A DNA stretch of 64,000 nt from Styela clava (GCF_964204865.1 NC_135251.1:29550943-29614942), one strand, 5' to 3'; positions 42,401 to 57,400 are shown, numbered from the stretch's first letter. Program-made: numbers and translations. Notes: generated by a model not told the origin, from the letters alone.

Positions 42401-45400
42401 ACATAGGAGTAGTGAATCCCGAGAGTTTGTTCTGAATATTCATATGATTACCCAAAATCAATTTGGTCTAGAGCCTTGATAAGAGTAAACACTAATTCAA
42501 AATAGTCAATTTATTCAGTCAGCATAATCAATGAATGAGTCATACTAGATATGACAAATAAATTTTTAAACATGCAAATAAAACAAACAATTGAATATAG
42601 TATCAATTTATTTTGAGGCTCCATGAAACTCTGACTTCAGTCAGGTAAATTGCTCTGAAAAACTTTCTCGACAAGAAGATACTATTAAGCAATATCCTTG
42701 ATTTACAATAATATAATAAGCTATACTCTTCTTCCCTTTAATTGGAAAAATGAACAATAATTGTTTCCCTGGGTATGGACTTCCTTGTTCATTTTCTTAA
42801 CCTTGGAAAATCAGTAAAGTGCTAAAGTGATGTAATAATTGAAATTTTCTTTGGATCCCCTCAGATATGTTTTGAACTCAAAAAATTTCGAGGTATGCTT
42901 GAGACCTTTTTTTGTCATTTTGCTATTCATTTGCCAGTTTTTAGACATGCTTCCATATCCAGATACAAATCAAATAAATCAATGGCCATTCTGTTTTTTT
43001 TGGGAGTTCTAGTTTAGTTGCAGTAATTGAAAAGTAGCTGCAACAGACTGGACTAAAATTACAGTACTTTCAAATGGCAGGTGGTATTTTGAATAAATAT
43101 GACGGTTATGAAACGAATGCACCGATTTGTGAGTGCCAACTTCAATACACTCACAAAATTAACAACGAAAATTTTGCAATAATAAAACATAAATTTTTTT
43201 TTTGGGGCCAGGAAAACAACCATTGTTCATATTACCAGAACTACCGATTGTGGCACATCACATGGATGATATTTTCTGTGCATGAACCTTGCATAACCTG
43301 CATGTTACAACCTACCATATCTAATGATAATGTTCCTTCTGTTTCCTCATCTAATGCCTTTGCTCCATCATAAACTACATCATCTAACATTTTCATAACA
43401 TCCATACATGTGACTCCAAGTGATGCTTTGCCCATTGTTCTAAACATTGAATTTTAAATTCAAATTGCTGGAATATCTCATCATTGAATGGTTCATGTAA
43501 TCGTTGGTGAGTTACAGCCCTGCATGTGCACTAATCAAATTCACATCTATTAGGTTTAACTGGTTATCTTCCCCATAGTCAATCTGTACTAAGAAGATGA
43601 TACAGCATGATTCACAATGTAATGGAACCTTATTCTTTCTGCTTCCTTTCTTCTAACGTAAATATAGAAAAGCTATCTGTATTGTACATCAACTATAAAA
43701 AAAAATGATGAACTTCAGAATTTCAAGAAGCATAGATTGAAAAAATATACCTGATGTCCTCTACTGTCAGTGCACCAGTCAAACCACTTTTTTCCCTGAA
43801 TTTTTTAACAAGATTTGCAGCCTGCAAAATGAAATAAATTTCTTAGGCAAATCTCTATAGTTATAAACTTTATATATACTGGTATATAATTTTTAATTAC
43901 AATTGGATGAATAGAATGATTAAACTTCCTAAAACCCACTATCTTCAAATTTCAATTTGTTTTGTTAAATCATCAGTAGTTTATTTTTCCACCAATGCTG
44001 ATAGTATGTAATGTAAAGAGACAGTGTAGAATACAATAAGAAATATCATTTCAGGGTGATCGATGACAAAAAAACAATACTGGTTATCGAGCCGCGACAC
44101 CATAGATGGAGTCACACAAATGGTGGAACACAAAATGAAAAAAAATAAATAAGTAGGAAGTCGAACTAAATATATATGAGAAAGTACATTAGGACGACTT
44201 TGTATATTCAGAGTTGCTCATTTGTTTATTAAAAGAAAAACTTTGAGCGCCAACAAGTGCAACAACAACCACAGTAACAGCACATTAGAGCCACTGACAG
44301 CAGATTTGTTAAATTCAAGCAACACTAAGATAAATGTATATTGCGTTATTTTTTTATACCTGTCCACGTCTCCATGGTTTGTCCTTTATTTTTTCAATTT
44401 CTATACTATCAAGGCTATCTAAATCACTGAGTGGTATTTCAGTGACTAAATCACCAAGATCTGCATTCATGATATCAGCAACTCCTCCTGTATTAAGCTG
44501 AAAAATGACAGCACATTACATAATAATTGAGTATGTAAATGTATGTGTGCACATTTGTTATGAAAGGTTACTCAAAGCACACAAAACGTACTCATTCAAC
44601 AAAAAAGAACTAAGCTCATCATTTTCATTTATTAATATTATCATGAAGGTGTTTCAGAGGTAGAGGTTATATCATTTTCGGCCAACAAAATATAATCTTT
44701 TCCACTATTTCATATGTAAGATTGGTGATAATTTTTAAATTCTCGTTTTGCTAAATTAGTCAATAGATAGGTGTTTACAAATCAGAATCTTCAAGTATTA
44801 ATGTGGCTCTCAAAGTATGGGAAAAGATTTACCGGTAATACAGTATGGCACTAACCACAAATGAATAGTAGATCAACAAATACTTGGATATATTAATTCA
44901 TCTATACTTAACATGACCCGAAGCGCGGCTTAATTTCATCAAAACATTACATCGTATAAACCTACCTTATCCACAATTGCTCTCTTCTGGGCAGAAGATA
45001 AAGAATCGGAATGTTTTCTGAGTTCACCCAGACTTTCTTTTAATCCCTCAACTGACAATTTCTTGAATTCTTTAGGTGGGACACTTGATACTAATTCTCC
45101 TAAGTTTGTCAAAGAATTTGAATCTGTTAGTTCAAACCCAGCTGACTTTATTTTCTCAAAAATTTTACGTTTCTAAAAAACAATAGTAGAAAGATTGAAG
45201 TTGATAATGGATGAATGCATTCAATTCTGTATGTGAATAGCTTAGTCTTACCAATATTGAAAATTTGTAAAGTTGATTTGAATATGACTATTTTGTGTAA
45301 TAACAATTTTGAAGCCCACAAAAACAAATTTTTTATATATCGATACTATCGTAGTAACAAAATTAAACATTTCTGTTTTATTGCTAAGTTACTTCACTGA

Positions 45401-48400
45401 ACCATTGGATAGTTCTAATAGGGTTAAACAATAAACGCAGTATATCTCTCTTATTTTACAAAAATTGAAGTATCGTTTGTTTTTTGAAAATAAATTTACC
45501 TGTCTTTTAGTCAGTTTAGTATTATTTTTCAAAACATCTATGTTATCTAAAATAGCTTGTTCAGGAATTTTGTCAATATCTCGAGGTTTAAGAGCACCAA
45601 TAGCACCAGCAACTTCTCGAACATCACTAGCTTTCAATGTTGTTAAATCTTTATCTCCAAGATAAACATCTACAACGTCTTTCATCATCTAAAAAATATA
45701 GTTTTTGTTAGATAAGCAATATACATATATAGGTATGAGATTCGATCACTGACCTCTAGTTCTTTGATATTCATTCTCTTCATTTCTGCTTTCTTAGGTT
45801 TAGTTGATGTGATGGTAGTAGCAGTGGCTCGTTGTTGTTTTTCTTTCTTTCCTTTTTTAATTTCGTCTTCTAGTAAGGCACATCTTTTTAGTCGCAATGC
45901 AGCGTCACCAGTACACTGGAAATATTAATGAATTTTATTATTAAAATTGAGACTGTGAATTTGTGTCATATTATGAAGAAGAAAGGAAATGTGTTTTGAA
46001 GGCTGAGGTGTGTTCCCCTGTTAATGCGAGAATTTTCTTGTGGATCAAGATATGAAACCATGTCATTCTCACAAATATGATGATGTTACTGTAGAATAAC
46101 ACTGCTCAAAACATGGTATGGAACATATGTTTTACACCATAAGTCAGTGGTGTGCAACCTATATTAATACAGGAGGGCCAGATACATATAACTGGTTAAA
46201 CTACGACTGCATCTTTATTTAACATAAGCTTTCTGGTAGTTGCAGGCACAAAAATTTGGTTGTTGATCTTATGACATGCGTTGTTCGTTTCGCACAAGCT
46301 AGCTGTTAGGGCATTGTAATATAAGCAGAAGATAATAAATTGGACTTAAGATTGAAATTACTTGCCACGTACCAGATTAAACTAAATTAAAAACTTGTTT
46401 CACGAGTTGCAAACTATTCAAAATTGGCATTTCTCCATGAGCTGCACAATTTTTTCTTGGTGACCGCATGTTGCACACCCCTGCCATGAGTCATCTCTAA
46501 TGACTGCCTAAGATGAGAATAAACCCTAAACAACAACTATTAACTACACCCTTATCTTACCTCTTTTATTGAATCTTCCAATTCTTCTTTGTGGTTTTTA
46601 CAATGCTTCATTGTGTAATCAAACAAAATTTTTAAGCTTGCGGAATCCATAGCCTTTTTTACACGTTTTAATCTGATTTCACATTTTGCTCTTCCCAATC
46701 TAAAAGGAATTGTTCGAATTTGAATTTTATCTAATTCTATAAATTAAAAATTTTCAGTATCGACTGGAGTGGGGACTATGCAGTTACGTATGTATAATTA
46801 TAAACTAAAGTAGCATTGAACAACCTTGTATGGAACATACGAATAACTAGTTCGAAACCTGTAAAAGTTATAGGAAGTAGACGTAGGTAATAGGTATGAT
46901 ATTAAGTTATATACTAACTTCTGCATGAACGCATCATCACTAAATTTTGATACATCCTCTTTCGTAGTAGATTTGACGATGAATTTTGCAACTTGTGAAA
47001 ATTTGATATGGGAAGTATCCAGTCGTAACAAAGCTCCACTCAATACAAATGTATTAATCTGTAGAAATATTTCAAGTAATCTATTACATATTGCATTACT
47101 CTTGTGTGTATTGTATATAGCAGACATGCGCAAACTACAGCCCGCAGGCCAAATCCGGCTCGTTGGGTAGTTCAATCTAGCCCCCTGATGCTGCCACAAC
47201 CAAATTAAAACCAAATTTTGATGTTAACCTATGAAATAGTAGAAGGAATTTGTTGAGATTGTGATTAAATTTAGTTTTGTCAAGAGGCTCATTGTTTTTC
47301 ACTTGGGCTTTTGTAACACTGTAAATATTTTTCATAAAATGTAACTTTTACGTCACACATACATGGACCGCCAGTCAAGGCGGGCAAAATTTTTGGCCCC
47401 TGGCTCAAAAACCGTGCCCAGCCCTGGTCTATAGTTATAGCATTGTTTAATATTAATACCATAGAAATTTTTCTCACTGCTTACATGAAATAAAATACTT
47501 CTAAGCTCAGCTTAGGTACATTAATTAATTGATTGTATGAATCCGTCAAAAGATATACCGTACTTCATGGTTACTTGCACTCACATCTGACATGGTGAAT
47601 GCACTTTGCAAACGACCAAGTGGTAAATCGAGAAGAAAATTTTTCAACGTGATCGCCTTATCAACTGTTATATCTTCTTTCTTCCACATAGTGTTAATCC
47701 AGTTGATCATTTGTTTTCTGTGAGCTTTATCAAGATCTTTGTATGAAAGGTCCATACAATCAATTCTGTAAAGTTAGAATAATTCTTTCTAAGCTTTTTC
47801 GGATTCAAGCGATGATAATATGTAAGGATATATTTCGATTTTCCCGCAAAAAAAATCATACACAAAACACAAACAATGAACACATAGTAGATTGGGAAAA
47901 TCGTGGAAACTGGCAAAACCTTTATAAAGGTTTAATACACGTGAATATACATGCGCTCGTTTACCCAGGTGTTTAAAAGGCGGTGTATCGATGTCCTGTA
48001 AATGCTGTTGCTAAAATGTATTCTAATGGGACTGGATTTCGTGGTTTTTCCTTGTTTATTTGTTTAGGTTGCATTAGAGTCGTGTACAGAAGATTGAGGG
48101 TGAGGAGTCAGAGCCAAGATTTCATTGTTTTTGGCTGACTCCCCCATTTTAGAATTGCAATATATCTTTCTGATTTGACTGCTATTACGAGACTTTTCTG
48201 GAACTGCAACACGTCTTCTCCTTTCTCTATATTTTCAATACAGACATTTCTGCTGGATGATAAACTTGTGTCATTGGACTGTCAAACCTATTGTGTTGCT
48301 TTGCAGCACATGGAATATTGTACAGACAATTCCAAAGACATGATAAGCATACTTATTCGTGAAATCGTTTAAATAACATGTATATTTTATAAACATTTCA

Positions 48401-51400
48401 AGAAGATTCTATAAACATTTTGTCTCTTTCCCAAAAAAAAATTTTGAAACTCTCCAACTAAGATTTTGTCTGGAAACCACAAAAACGTTCTAAATTTCAG
48501 ATGTCATAAAATTCAATTATCATGTTATCAATAATAGCTTCATTTCTTAACAAATAGTATTAGTTATACACCAATATATGAAATAAAATCTTACACTGGG
48601 CCGATGTAGTTTACATCTTGCGGAATATCTATGATACGACGAGGTGGAATTCCAGCAGAAAATGGACACATGCAATCAAGGAAGGATTTCAAAGCGTCTT
48701 CTGGACTATTAAAATCAAACTTGAAAAACTTGGCGCTCACTGCTTCTTGGGTACTAATAGGGGGTCTCCAGGTTCCATCAGAACTATTCTATGGAACCAA
48801 CATAAAAATATGATAAAAATATATAAGTTAGCAATTACTTTAGTTCACTTTACTAGAAAAAGAGTAAAATTTTAGGATTCACATATGCAAAGAACAATGA
48901 TCATAATTATCTGGGCCTGTAAACCAATATATGATAACATGGCATCAATATAATAATATTATTACAATACAGCCATGACCATATCTTAGTTATAATTTTT
49001 ATTATTAATTCTTATAAAACTAAAGACAATAAAATCAAATAAAGACAAAAAATAACATCATATAATTTTTTTTTAAATTAACTACGGTATAACATGCTGA
49101 TCAAACTCCTCTCGCTTACCATTTTTTCTGTCATAATTTCAAGAGCCTCTTTAAATTGTTCCATGGTAAGTTTATTTAATGTTCTTGAAAGACTTTTTGG
49201 ATCTTTAGAAACTTGATCAGAATCAAGTAATATCGCGAGTTTTTCTGATGACATTTGTTGAATTGCATCTTTCTATTAGAAATATATGTATATATACCAT
49301 TAGAAAATGATTATTTAATCTAAAACAAGTTGATTTTTGATAACACTTAACTTTTTTAATTTTGCCAAGCCAATCAATACACTTGTGTTTTTATCAAAAT
49401 AACTTATGTTTTTAATATGGTGGAAGTACATACAAGCTGCAAACTATGCTCAAAAAGTGGAATTTATCTAGGGGCAATATACATATTACATAGGTACTCT
49501 ATTGCAGGGCTACTGAAATGGCAGAATCCGGTCCGAATTTGACCCGTCTGAGTATTAACTAAGGACCGCAGCTGCTTCTTGATTTGGAAAGCATCATTTT
49601 TTTTATTATTTTACATTTGTGATGTAATGCATTTAATCGCTGAACCACTGAAAAATTGTAGTTTATCTTAATGTTATTTTATTTATCTTAATGTCGCTTA
49701 GAAAAAAATCTTCTTTCTCTAAAGCTAATATATTCTTAATTTTCAGTCTTAAAGGTGATTTGAGTTGCTAGAAAGCTTTTTAATATATATATTTTTCAAA
49801 TTTCTTACAATCCTAAAGGGTAGAATATTTCATATTTATTTGGAAAAGTCAGTGGTTAGCTACCATGTTTCCCCGAAAAAAAGGCTGGGTTAATTTCAAT
49901 TTTCTTCTGAAAAATAACACTAGGGCTTATTTTCGGAGGATGTCTAATATTTTCATTAATAAAAAAAAACAAAATTACGAAGTAGAGAGTTACGAAAGTC
50001 TTTTTAAAGTCTTATTTTCAGGGTAGGTCTCATTTTCGGGAAAAACAGTAGACAACTCAAATATTGTCATACCATTATCAAAGCGTGATATTTCTCCCGT
50101 ATTTTGGTAAACAATGCATTTTGGAGTTTTGCTTGCATATTTAAAATATAATTTTTAGAATGACCGGACCCCGATAGTTTTTGGGGTTTGTGTTGAGTAG
50201 CCCTGCTCTATTACATAGAATGTAATATGAGATTTGAAAAAAATGTTTAGCATTTTTACAAAAACAAATTTAAACTAAACACTCAAATATTATTTCATCC
50301 AGAATAAAAAAGATCCTAAATATGTCAGAAAACCTCTAATATTGAATAATTCTTCTAGGGATTGTAAAAGAAGCATCATAAACATCAATCAGCGTTTAAT
50401 ATATTATTTACTTTAAGCCCTTGTAATAACTTGAGAGGAACTTTGCCAATATCTTCATCAGAAATATCATTCAATGAACTGTCACCTTTCATTACTTCAA
50501 GGATTTTTGAATTATCAGCTGCAGCAGAGTTTATCCTGCACAATTAAAGATAAGAATTCGAAATAAAGAAGTGATATTCAATTATAAAAGGTAAAGATTA
50601 TTTATTTACCGTAATAATCAATTTATTAATAAATTTATTAGAAGTTAGTAATATGCAATAATAGACTGTGACTGCTAGCTATTGAAAAGATGAGAGCCAC
50701 AAAGTTACTTACATTTCGACAACTACACGATCATTCAAAAATCTTTTATCTGAAAAATACAGTTACGAACATCACTAACAAAATGAAAGTCTGCATTTAC
50801 ATTATATTTGTGATCCAGAATGTTTATCAAGGTTTTGTGGTTCAAGTGTTACAGACCAGTTTGTTAAAACTGATTTAGTCTAAAATCTCTGAAGAGTGTT
50901 ACTTGTTGTTCACTATATTTTTTACCATTACTTGCATCTAATGGGATATGGGCTTCGAGCACAGCAGCTCAAGCAGGGTATTGATTTTAAAAAGGATAAT
51001 TTTGATCTGTAAGAGAATATTACATGGATCTAAGTTCAAGTTCATTTTCAAGTGACATTTCCCGCACCAAATATCTTAATAGACGAGGAATAAAAACAGA
51101 CATTCTAGTTCAATGTATCAACCAATATATACTGATTAGGTTTAGATCGCCCTATATAAATATTTATAAAGCAGAAGATCTTATGAGCCAATAACAGCCC
51201 CATATTTGGCACCGCTTGCTATCACCTGATTTTATTTAAATCAGTATGTTCAGATCCATCATATTATGACGTTGCTTTATAATATTGTTACATAAATTTG
51301 CTATCAAAAGAGTTTTATCTATCATATCATCGCTGAAAACAATTTAACAATAGAAAATAATACCCAAGAAAAAACTGGCCTTTAACTCATGAAGTTTTAA

Positions 51401-54400
51401 TAAAATATTTTCTCTTAGTGTCGACATATTCATTTGTGCAATTGTATGTATATTCATGATGCAAATTGAATAAAAATATGACAAAATGTATCATTATCAT
51501 AATTTTAATGTTTTACTAAACATTCGAATTAAACATAACAAATTTATCATTTCTATTTTCGAAATGAAATATTCAATTCGAGGTACCGGTAATACCAAAA
51601 AGTATTGTCAAATTTTTCATTAAGTATTGAGGATAAGTTGAAACTGTGCACACCAAAAGTATCAAGATCCTTTTTCGTCAATCCTCCAGCCAATGGTGGG
51701 GGTTCTGGACGTTTAGCCTCTGAAACATCTTTCAATCCAAATGCTTGTGATGGTTTTGTCTTTGCTGGTTTAGGTTTTCTGAATGGACTCTTACTTGGCA
51801 TTCCACCTCCCCTAAAATGTCAGAAAATGAAAATTGCAAAGCGACTAGCTTAAGTAATAGCACAACAGGAAGCAGGATATATTGCAAGATAGTATAATGT
51901 AGAGAGATACTGTGCATTTTCTTCTCTATTCATCATTGCTATTGCAAACATTGTCATCTCAACAATTGGTATCGTATAATGAAAAATTATACTTTTTGCT
52001 TTAACAATACAGTCCATCACACATGTTTTCTCTCTAAAATGATTGACATACATGGCAAGAGACATTTGCAACTTTTTCATCATCTCTTCCATCTGTTGCT
52101 GAATGTCCATCATTGCTGATTCATCAAAACTTCTTGAGAAGTGAATAAATCCAGCATAGATACCTGTATTAAATTTTATATACACTTAATATAATTATCT
52201 CGTTCCATTTATAATAGTAAATGTACCGTAATTTCATTAAAGTATATTATGCATCAGTGGTCGGAAAAATTTTGCCCAAATAGTAAAATGGAAAAGGTTT
52301 CAAGGTCTAAAAATTTCATTGTGAATTTTAAGTTTAACCACGTAATAAACTTGTTAGGGAACATTTAATTTGTTTAGTTGAAATGAACGTAACATATGAT
52401 CGTTTGATATATGAACAAAAACCACCTAGAAAAAATTCATATGTAATGTTGTATATAACTGCCATATTTTCAATTTATCGAAGGCCGACTAGAAAATGCT
52501 CAGCAGCTCACGATTGGCCTGCGGCCCACAGTTTGCCAACCATTGTTATACTTTCATATCTGACCGACTTTAGGTACCGGTATATGGTGTTTGCCTGTTA
52601 CTTAACTTCCAGAAAATTAGCTTTGAAAAGTATTGAGTGAGAGTATTATTAAACATTTCATTTGACAATCTGCTGGAATTTCAAATTGCTGACAGTTAGT
52701 CAGTTAGCATAAGCAAGTTAATGTGCGTCTTAGTGATTGAAGTATACATGCTGCATTATGAAACATTGTGATGTAGCATTTACATTCAATGTTTCTGCAA
52801 GATATTGGGAAAATATTATTAGGCCGCAGAAAAACGAAAAAAATTTAATTTGAAGAAAACTGAAGTTTTCTGAAAATGCTTTTAATATTCTGGATCAATG
52901 AATAGTAACAATTTAATCATCCATCTTGAAGGTTGACAAATTTGAAGTAAAATAATGATTTTTGATAAGCTTTAGCTACATTTTATTTTATATATACAGT
53001 AGCAATTAAGTAATAAATAACATAATATGATCAAATATTTCATGCATTTGATGAATGCACAAACTATATATTAACATATTCACCAGCATTTAGCCCAAAC
53101 GAAGCTGCAAATATGGCATTCTTAGTTCTGTTGCTTAAAGTGTTAAAAATATCTTGTCTTTGTAATAATGTTCCTGCATTCACTGTGCCGAGTCGAGCAT
53201 ATTGTTCATCATCAAACCCAGACTGTAACAATATGAAAAAACATGGACAAGCGAAGTAACGGAACTGCAAATAGTACTACTACTTCCCCTCAACTCAGTG
53301 TAGCACAACAGTTGGCGCACCATGCCGAGCGTTGGGAAGCTACCTGCCATCGCACTTCTGATTATTTCGAACAGGCTCACAGGTTTAAATCCTGTTTGTG
53401 ATTGGAATAAAAGGATTGCTGGACTGGACTGAAATCGGCTTTCTCCCACAGGATAAAATTGAAAATCCTATCCTCTCTAAAAGTTATTAAATTACAACCA
53501 GACTGTCCTATCTAAGGAATTACTTTCCAGCCAGTGATTCCCAAAGTGGGCGATATCGCGCCCCCGGTAGTCGAAAACGATACAGAAGGGGGTGAAAAGG
53601 TTGTTAGGGGGGCGAAACCTGTTTTTGTTCGGGTGGCTGGTGTATTGTGCACTTGATCACTGTACTCTGCGTGCTTTCGCAGGTTTGAATCCTGTGGGCG
53701 ATAATCACACGCGAGAAGATTGCTGGACTCGTCCCCGCCTTAAGGTAGTTTGCGTAGCCCAGCAACCTACGACCCACGGGCCAGATTCAGCACGCGACGC
53801 TTCACTGAATTATCGCGACAAAACAGCGGTTTTAACGAAGAATTAATTTTATAATCTTTGATCGAGGAGTAGATTATATTTTTTACGTAACAGAATTTAT
53901 CGCGAGACACGTTTAGACTAAATTATATTATAACCTAACAATTTAGTGAACAGCTAGCTACTCGTTTAACGAGCCTACAATTCAATTATAATTAGACAAA
54001 TGGCAACACGCAGAAAAGTTGATGCTGAGTGCAGGGGTTTAAAAGCGCAGAAAATATTCAAATGGAGCTCCTTGAGATGCAATGCAATGAAGGAAATAAA
54101 ATTCATATTCTATTCGAGAGATGCATCACTGCTTGATTTTTATAAAAATATATCTTCTTGAAGAAAATCTCTATCAAAATTTGACAAACCGTGCAAAAAA
54201 ATTCACTCCGATGTTTTTGGAAGTACATATGTATGCGAACAATTATTTTTGAAATTGAACTTTTCAAATAACAAGCAGAGAACTACGATTAGTGATGCCC
54301 ATTTAGAAAATGTTCCAATCTCGGCTTCATTCAGTGTGCCGCCGATGTTGAAAAGCAATCGAGCGTGATGCAGCAACAAGACAGTGTCACATTGAATGTC

Positions 54401-57400
54401 ATTTGTAATTTTTTCTTTTTATAAGACGACTGAGTTGAGTATTAACTTTCAAAAAATATGTGCGGCCCGCCAAGACTTGCAACCCTTAATTTTGGCCCGC
54501 AAGCGACAAAAAGTTGCCGAACCCCTGGAGTAGCCGATGGCCAGTTACGGCTTCCCCCACCATCAAGTGCATGAATCTGAAACAAATAAATGGCTGATTA
54601 ATTCTACGAACTGATGGCCGTGGTTCATGATGAGGAATCAAAGATGAATTTTACCGAAGATCATTATGATGTATTTTGGTACAGGTCATCAGGCAAGTAC
54701 CTGGTAATTTTTGCAGAGGTAGAACCTTGGATTCTTTCATTTCTGACCTCTTATATGGTGGAAAAGGGGTTTTCAGCCGTGATACTATTGCTATCAAAAC
54801 AATGAAATAGCCTTTCCATTAGTTTGAGATTGTGCCTGATGAAAATGTCACCAAATAATAAACGAGAATATCGGTCAGAGACCGAAGACTTATCGATCGA
54901 AAGTTAGGGGATCCCTCAAAACAGCGCTCTTACTCCATAGTGACACCTTGTGTCCCATCACTAATTAATTAATAACTCGCTAATTAAACTCCAAAATCCA
55001 AAATCAATAGGCTTCTGGTACGACATATGATGAATGCACATGCAAAATCTGGAGCAGATTCAATCTCGCTTTCGTGAGATATCGCGTGCATCTAACAGAC
55101 AAACAAACAAATAGACAAATACCTATCAACATACTTACCGATTAAAATCGATAAGTAAAAACTCGCAGAAGACCAACAAGCTCATCCATCTTATTAAAAA
55201 ACACTATGAACTATGATTTGTTTTCTTGTTTATTTGGTCATTTTTTATAGTGCCGGGGGGCGATGAAGTTGTATAAATTACTGTAGGGAGGCGATGGTAC
55301 AAAAAAGTTTGGGAACCACTGTCCTAGACCTCTAACAATATTTCATACTGTAAAAGCGTAGATTACCGTAAATAACAAACTCACAATAATACGGGAAGCT
55401 GGAATAACTTCAAGAGCTTGATGGGGAATAAGATTGACATCTTTATCATAAGGTGAAATAACTCCATCTGAATTGGGTTTACCAAACTTAACAAATTCAT
55501 TCGCAGTGAAACCGGCTGAAATAAGAAAATTGAATATACATTTTACCTATATTGTACCAATGAACAATAAGTTGCTGAAATTGAGAATTTACGGTTCAGT
55601 GAATTTACCTGCTAAAATACCCATCTCTTGCAGAACAGAACCATCAATACCATTGAATATTTTGTCAAACTTCGATTTGTATAAATCAATTTTAGTTTGA
55701 GAAAAACAACGTAATTTCCCAATTTCTCTCAATGCAAACCTAAAAATATGTAAAGCTAAGATAATGATGAATGTCAACTTTCCAAGACAGAACAATTCAT
55801 GGCTTGGCCCACTGTTACTGGTTGAGCATAATTGAGACAGATATTAGAATTGAATCTAATGGATGACTATTGATATTTCAGGAGTATGAAATATTTTTGC
55901 GACCTTCTGGAAAATAGCTTTATTAAGAGGAGGAGGGCATATGAATCATACCAAAATCATCATATAAACAAAACAATTTTTTTATGTTATTCAAAGTATA
56001 ACCTAAAAAAGTGCGCATTATTCATGAATATGGTTTCCTTTACTATCTCACTTGAGAGATTCTGCAGTAAATTCATCCACTTTGAAAATATCCAATAAAC
56101 AATGCATGTTTCCGATGGCAACCAACTCAACTCCACTGAGATCTCCAATATTTCGGTCACCAAGGTACATTTCCAATACTGCAGTAACCTTTTAAAAAAT
56201 ACGCAAATATATAGTAAAAATAAATACTTTCCTTGTGTGAGCCATACAATGATATATACAACCTTGCAGACCTGTTTTATATGTGGCTGCATTTCTAGAC
56301 TATTAATTTTTCTAAATTCACTAATGCATGATATTATAAACATAATGTTGCAAAGGTTGGAAGATTACAAACATGAAAAGAAGTTGTGTTCTGCATTTAA
56401 TCACACCGGGTGAAAAGAAATGGTATACTTAATTTTCTATAATACTTGAAAATGTTGAAAAATTTCCTAATAGGAAGAAATATAGGTATATAATCATGTA
56501 GGGGCAACATCTCTAAATCATAATAGAATAGTTTTACTGAAAAAAATTGCGTACTTGTGTTGCTTCTTTCCAATCTGCCCGTCCTAACACGGCAAGTGTT
56601 TCGAGTTTTGTGATTTCAAATTTATTTTCGATTTCAGTACCAGTGAATATCGGAGCTAGTCTTCCCATTTGTTGGAGTAGATCATCAGAATACTTGGAGA
56701 TACCATTCGTGGATGCATACTGCAAAAAAAATCAGTCAGGTGACACATGTTATATTTGATGTCATTCCATAGCCACATTCCAGGTAATGATCAGCTTTCT
56801 GAGGTAGAAAATAAAAATACTGTATTTTCTAGCCAATAAGCTGACTTTGCAAGAAGCCTAGGTCAATGTTTGCACAAAAAATGATGGTTTTCCCAAATTA
56901 ACGCTCACGCTGAAAAATTGTGTTACTTTTTCCTCCATCTATCAGTTAAGCAGAATTTTTTTTATTGTTTCTATTTTACTCATTTGGTATTTTACTCATA
57001 CCAAAGTGCTTTGTTTTCATGATTAGCTACACATGACAATATCGATAATTGGTTTTGCTTGTGATGCACACATAAATGTGACAACGTCAAAGTTCAAATT
57101 TAATAAAAAACAGCAGGATTAATTCAGATTTTAGTGTGAGAGAGCCGATTCATGAAAGCTGATTAGAAGCCAACCCCAGAAAAAAGAAAATAAGCCAGGC
57201 CATCCAATAATCCAACCCCAGAAAATCAGCTTCATTAGCCGGAAATTATGGTAATAATTTGCTCAGAACAAAAAGCAAACCATCTTGGTCGGTAGTAATG
57301 AAAATGCTGCCTGCTGTATTACATTCCCACAATGTTAATGAAATCGCACAAAAATAAAATAAATAGCTTACAGAAGTTATCTTTTCTTTCAAGGCATCTT

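Larger units (their letters stand above)
34260..45172 (-). other. Giant protein, module 2 (exons 27-42)
   Basis: Collinear with module 1, with the same phase series except that module-1 exons 9+10 correspond to one exon (35) here and exon 13 corresponds to two (38+39). Exon 30 has the same length as exon 4 (124 nt) and exon 32 the same as exon 6 (136 nt). Exons 36-37 (WSYEQMDNLVSRMKE, then LYGKPSEW...LRPSDIETCASLSQV) are the part that most resembles mature mesothelin. Confidence 0.8.
45500..50535 (-). other. Giant protein, middle block (exons 19-26)
   Basis: Helical repeats of the same style (ISDEDIGKVPLKLLQGLK; KLTMEQFKEALEIM; LPLGRLQSAFTM; VREVAGAIGALKPRDIDKIP). Exon 19 is 124 nt with phases 2 to 0, like exons 4 and 30. 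Exon 25 (45754-45915) is a highly charged Lys-rich segment. This block immediately precedes module 2; its module-1 counterpart would lie right of the window. Confidence 0.75.
53532..55321. mobile_element. Composite hAT-type element, about 1.8 kb, with nested repeats
   Basis: Left CAGTGATTCCCAAAGTGGGC and right AAGTTTGGGAACCACTG form the outer inverted ends; GGGGGCGAT-type words lie just inside both. It contains a SINE-like copy (about 53640-53730), a second DNA-element end ending AACCCCTGG near 54527, a SINE tail (54544-54592) and the dispersed repeat at 54861-55157. Flanks (TTTCCAGC, TCCTAGAC) do not match well, so ends are approximate. Confidence 0.65.

Noticed and set aside
48597..48788. 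Exon 21 ending at CCA|GTGTAA
   Set aside because: That end would be phase 0 and break the next exon; the adjacent donor CCAGT|GTAAGA is stronger and restores phase 2.
55987..56343. 118-codon minus-strand frame overlapping exon 13 of the giant gene
   Set aside because: It is in the wrong frame for the neighbouring exons; the overlapping frame VTAVLEMYLGDRNIGDLSG has matching phases and family-like sequence.
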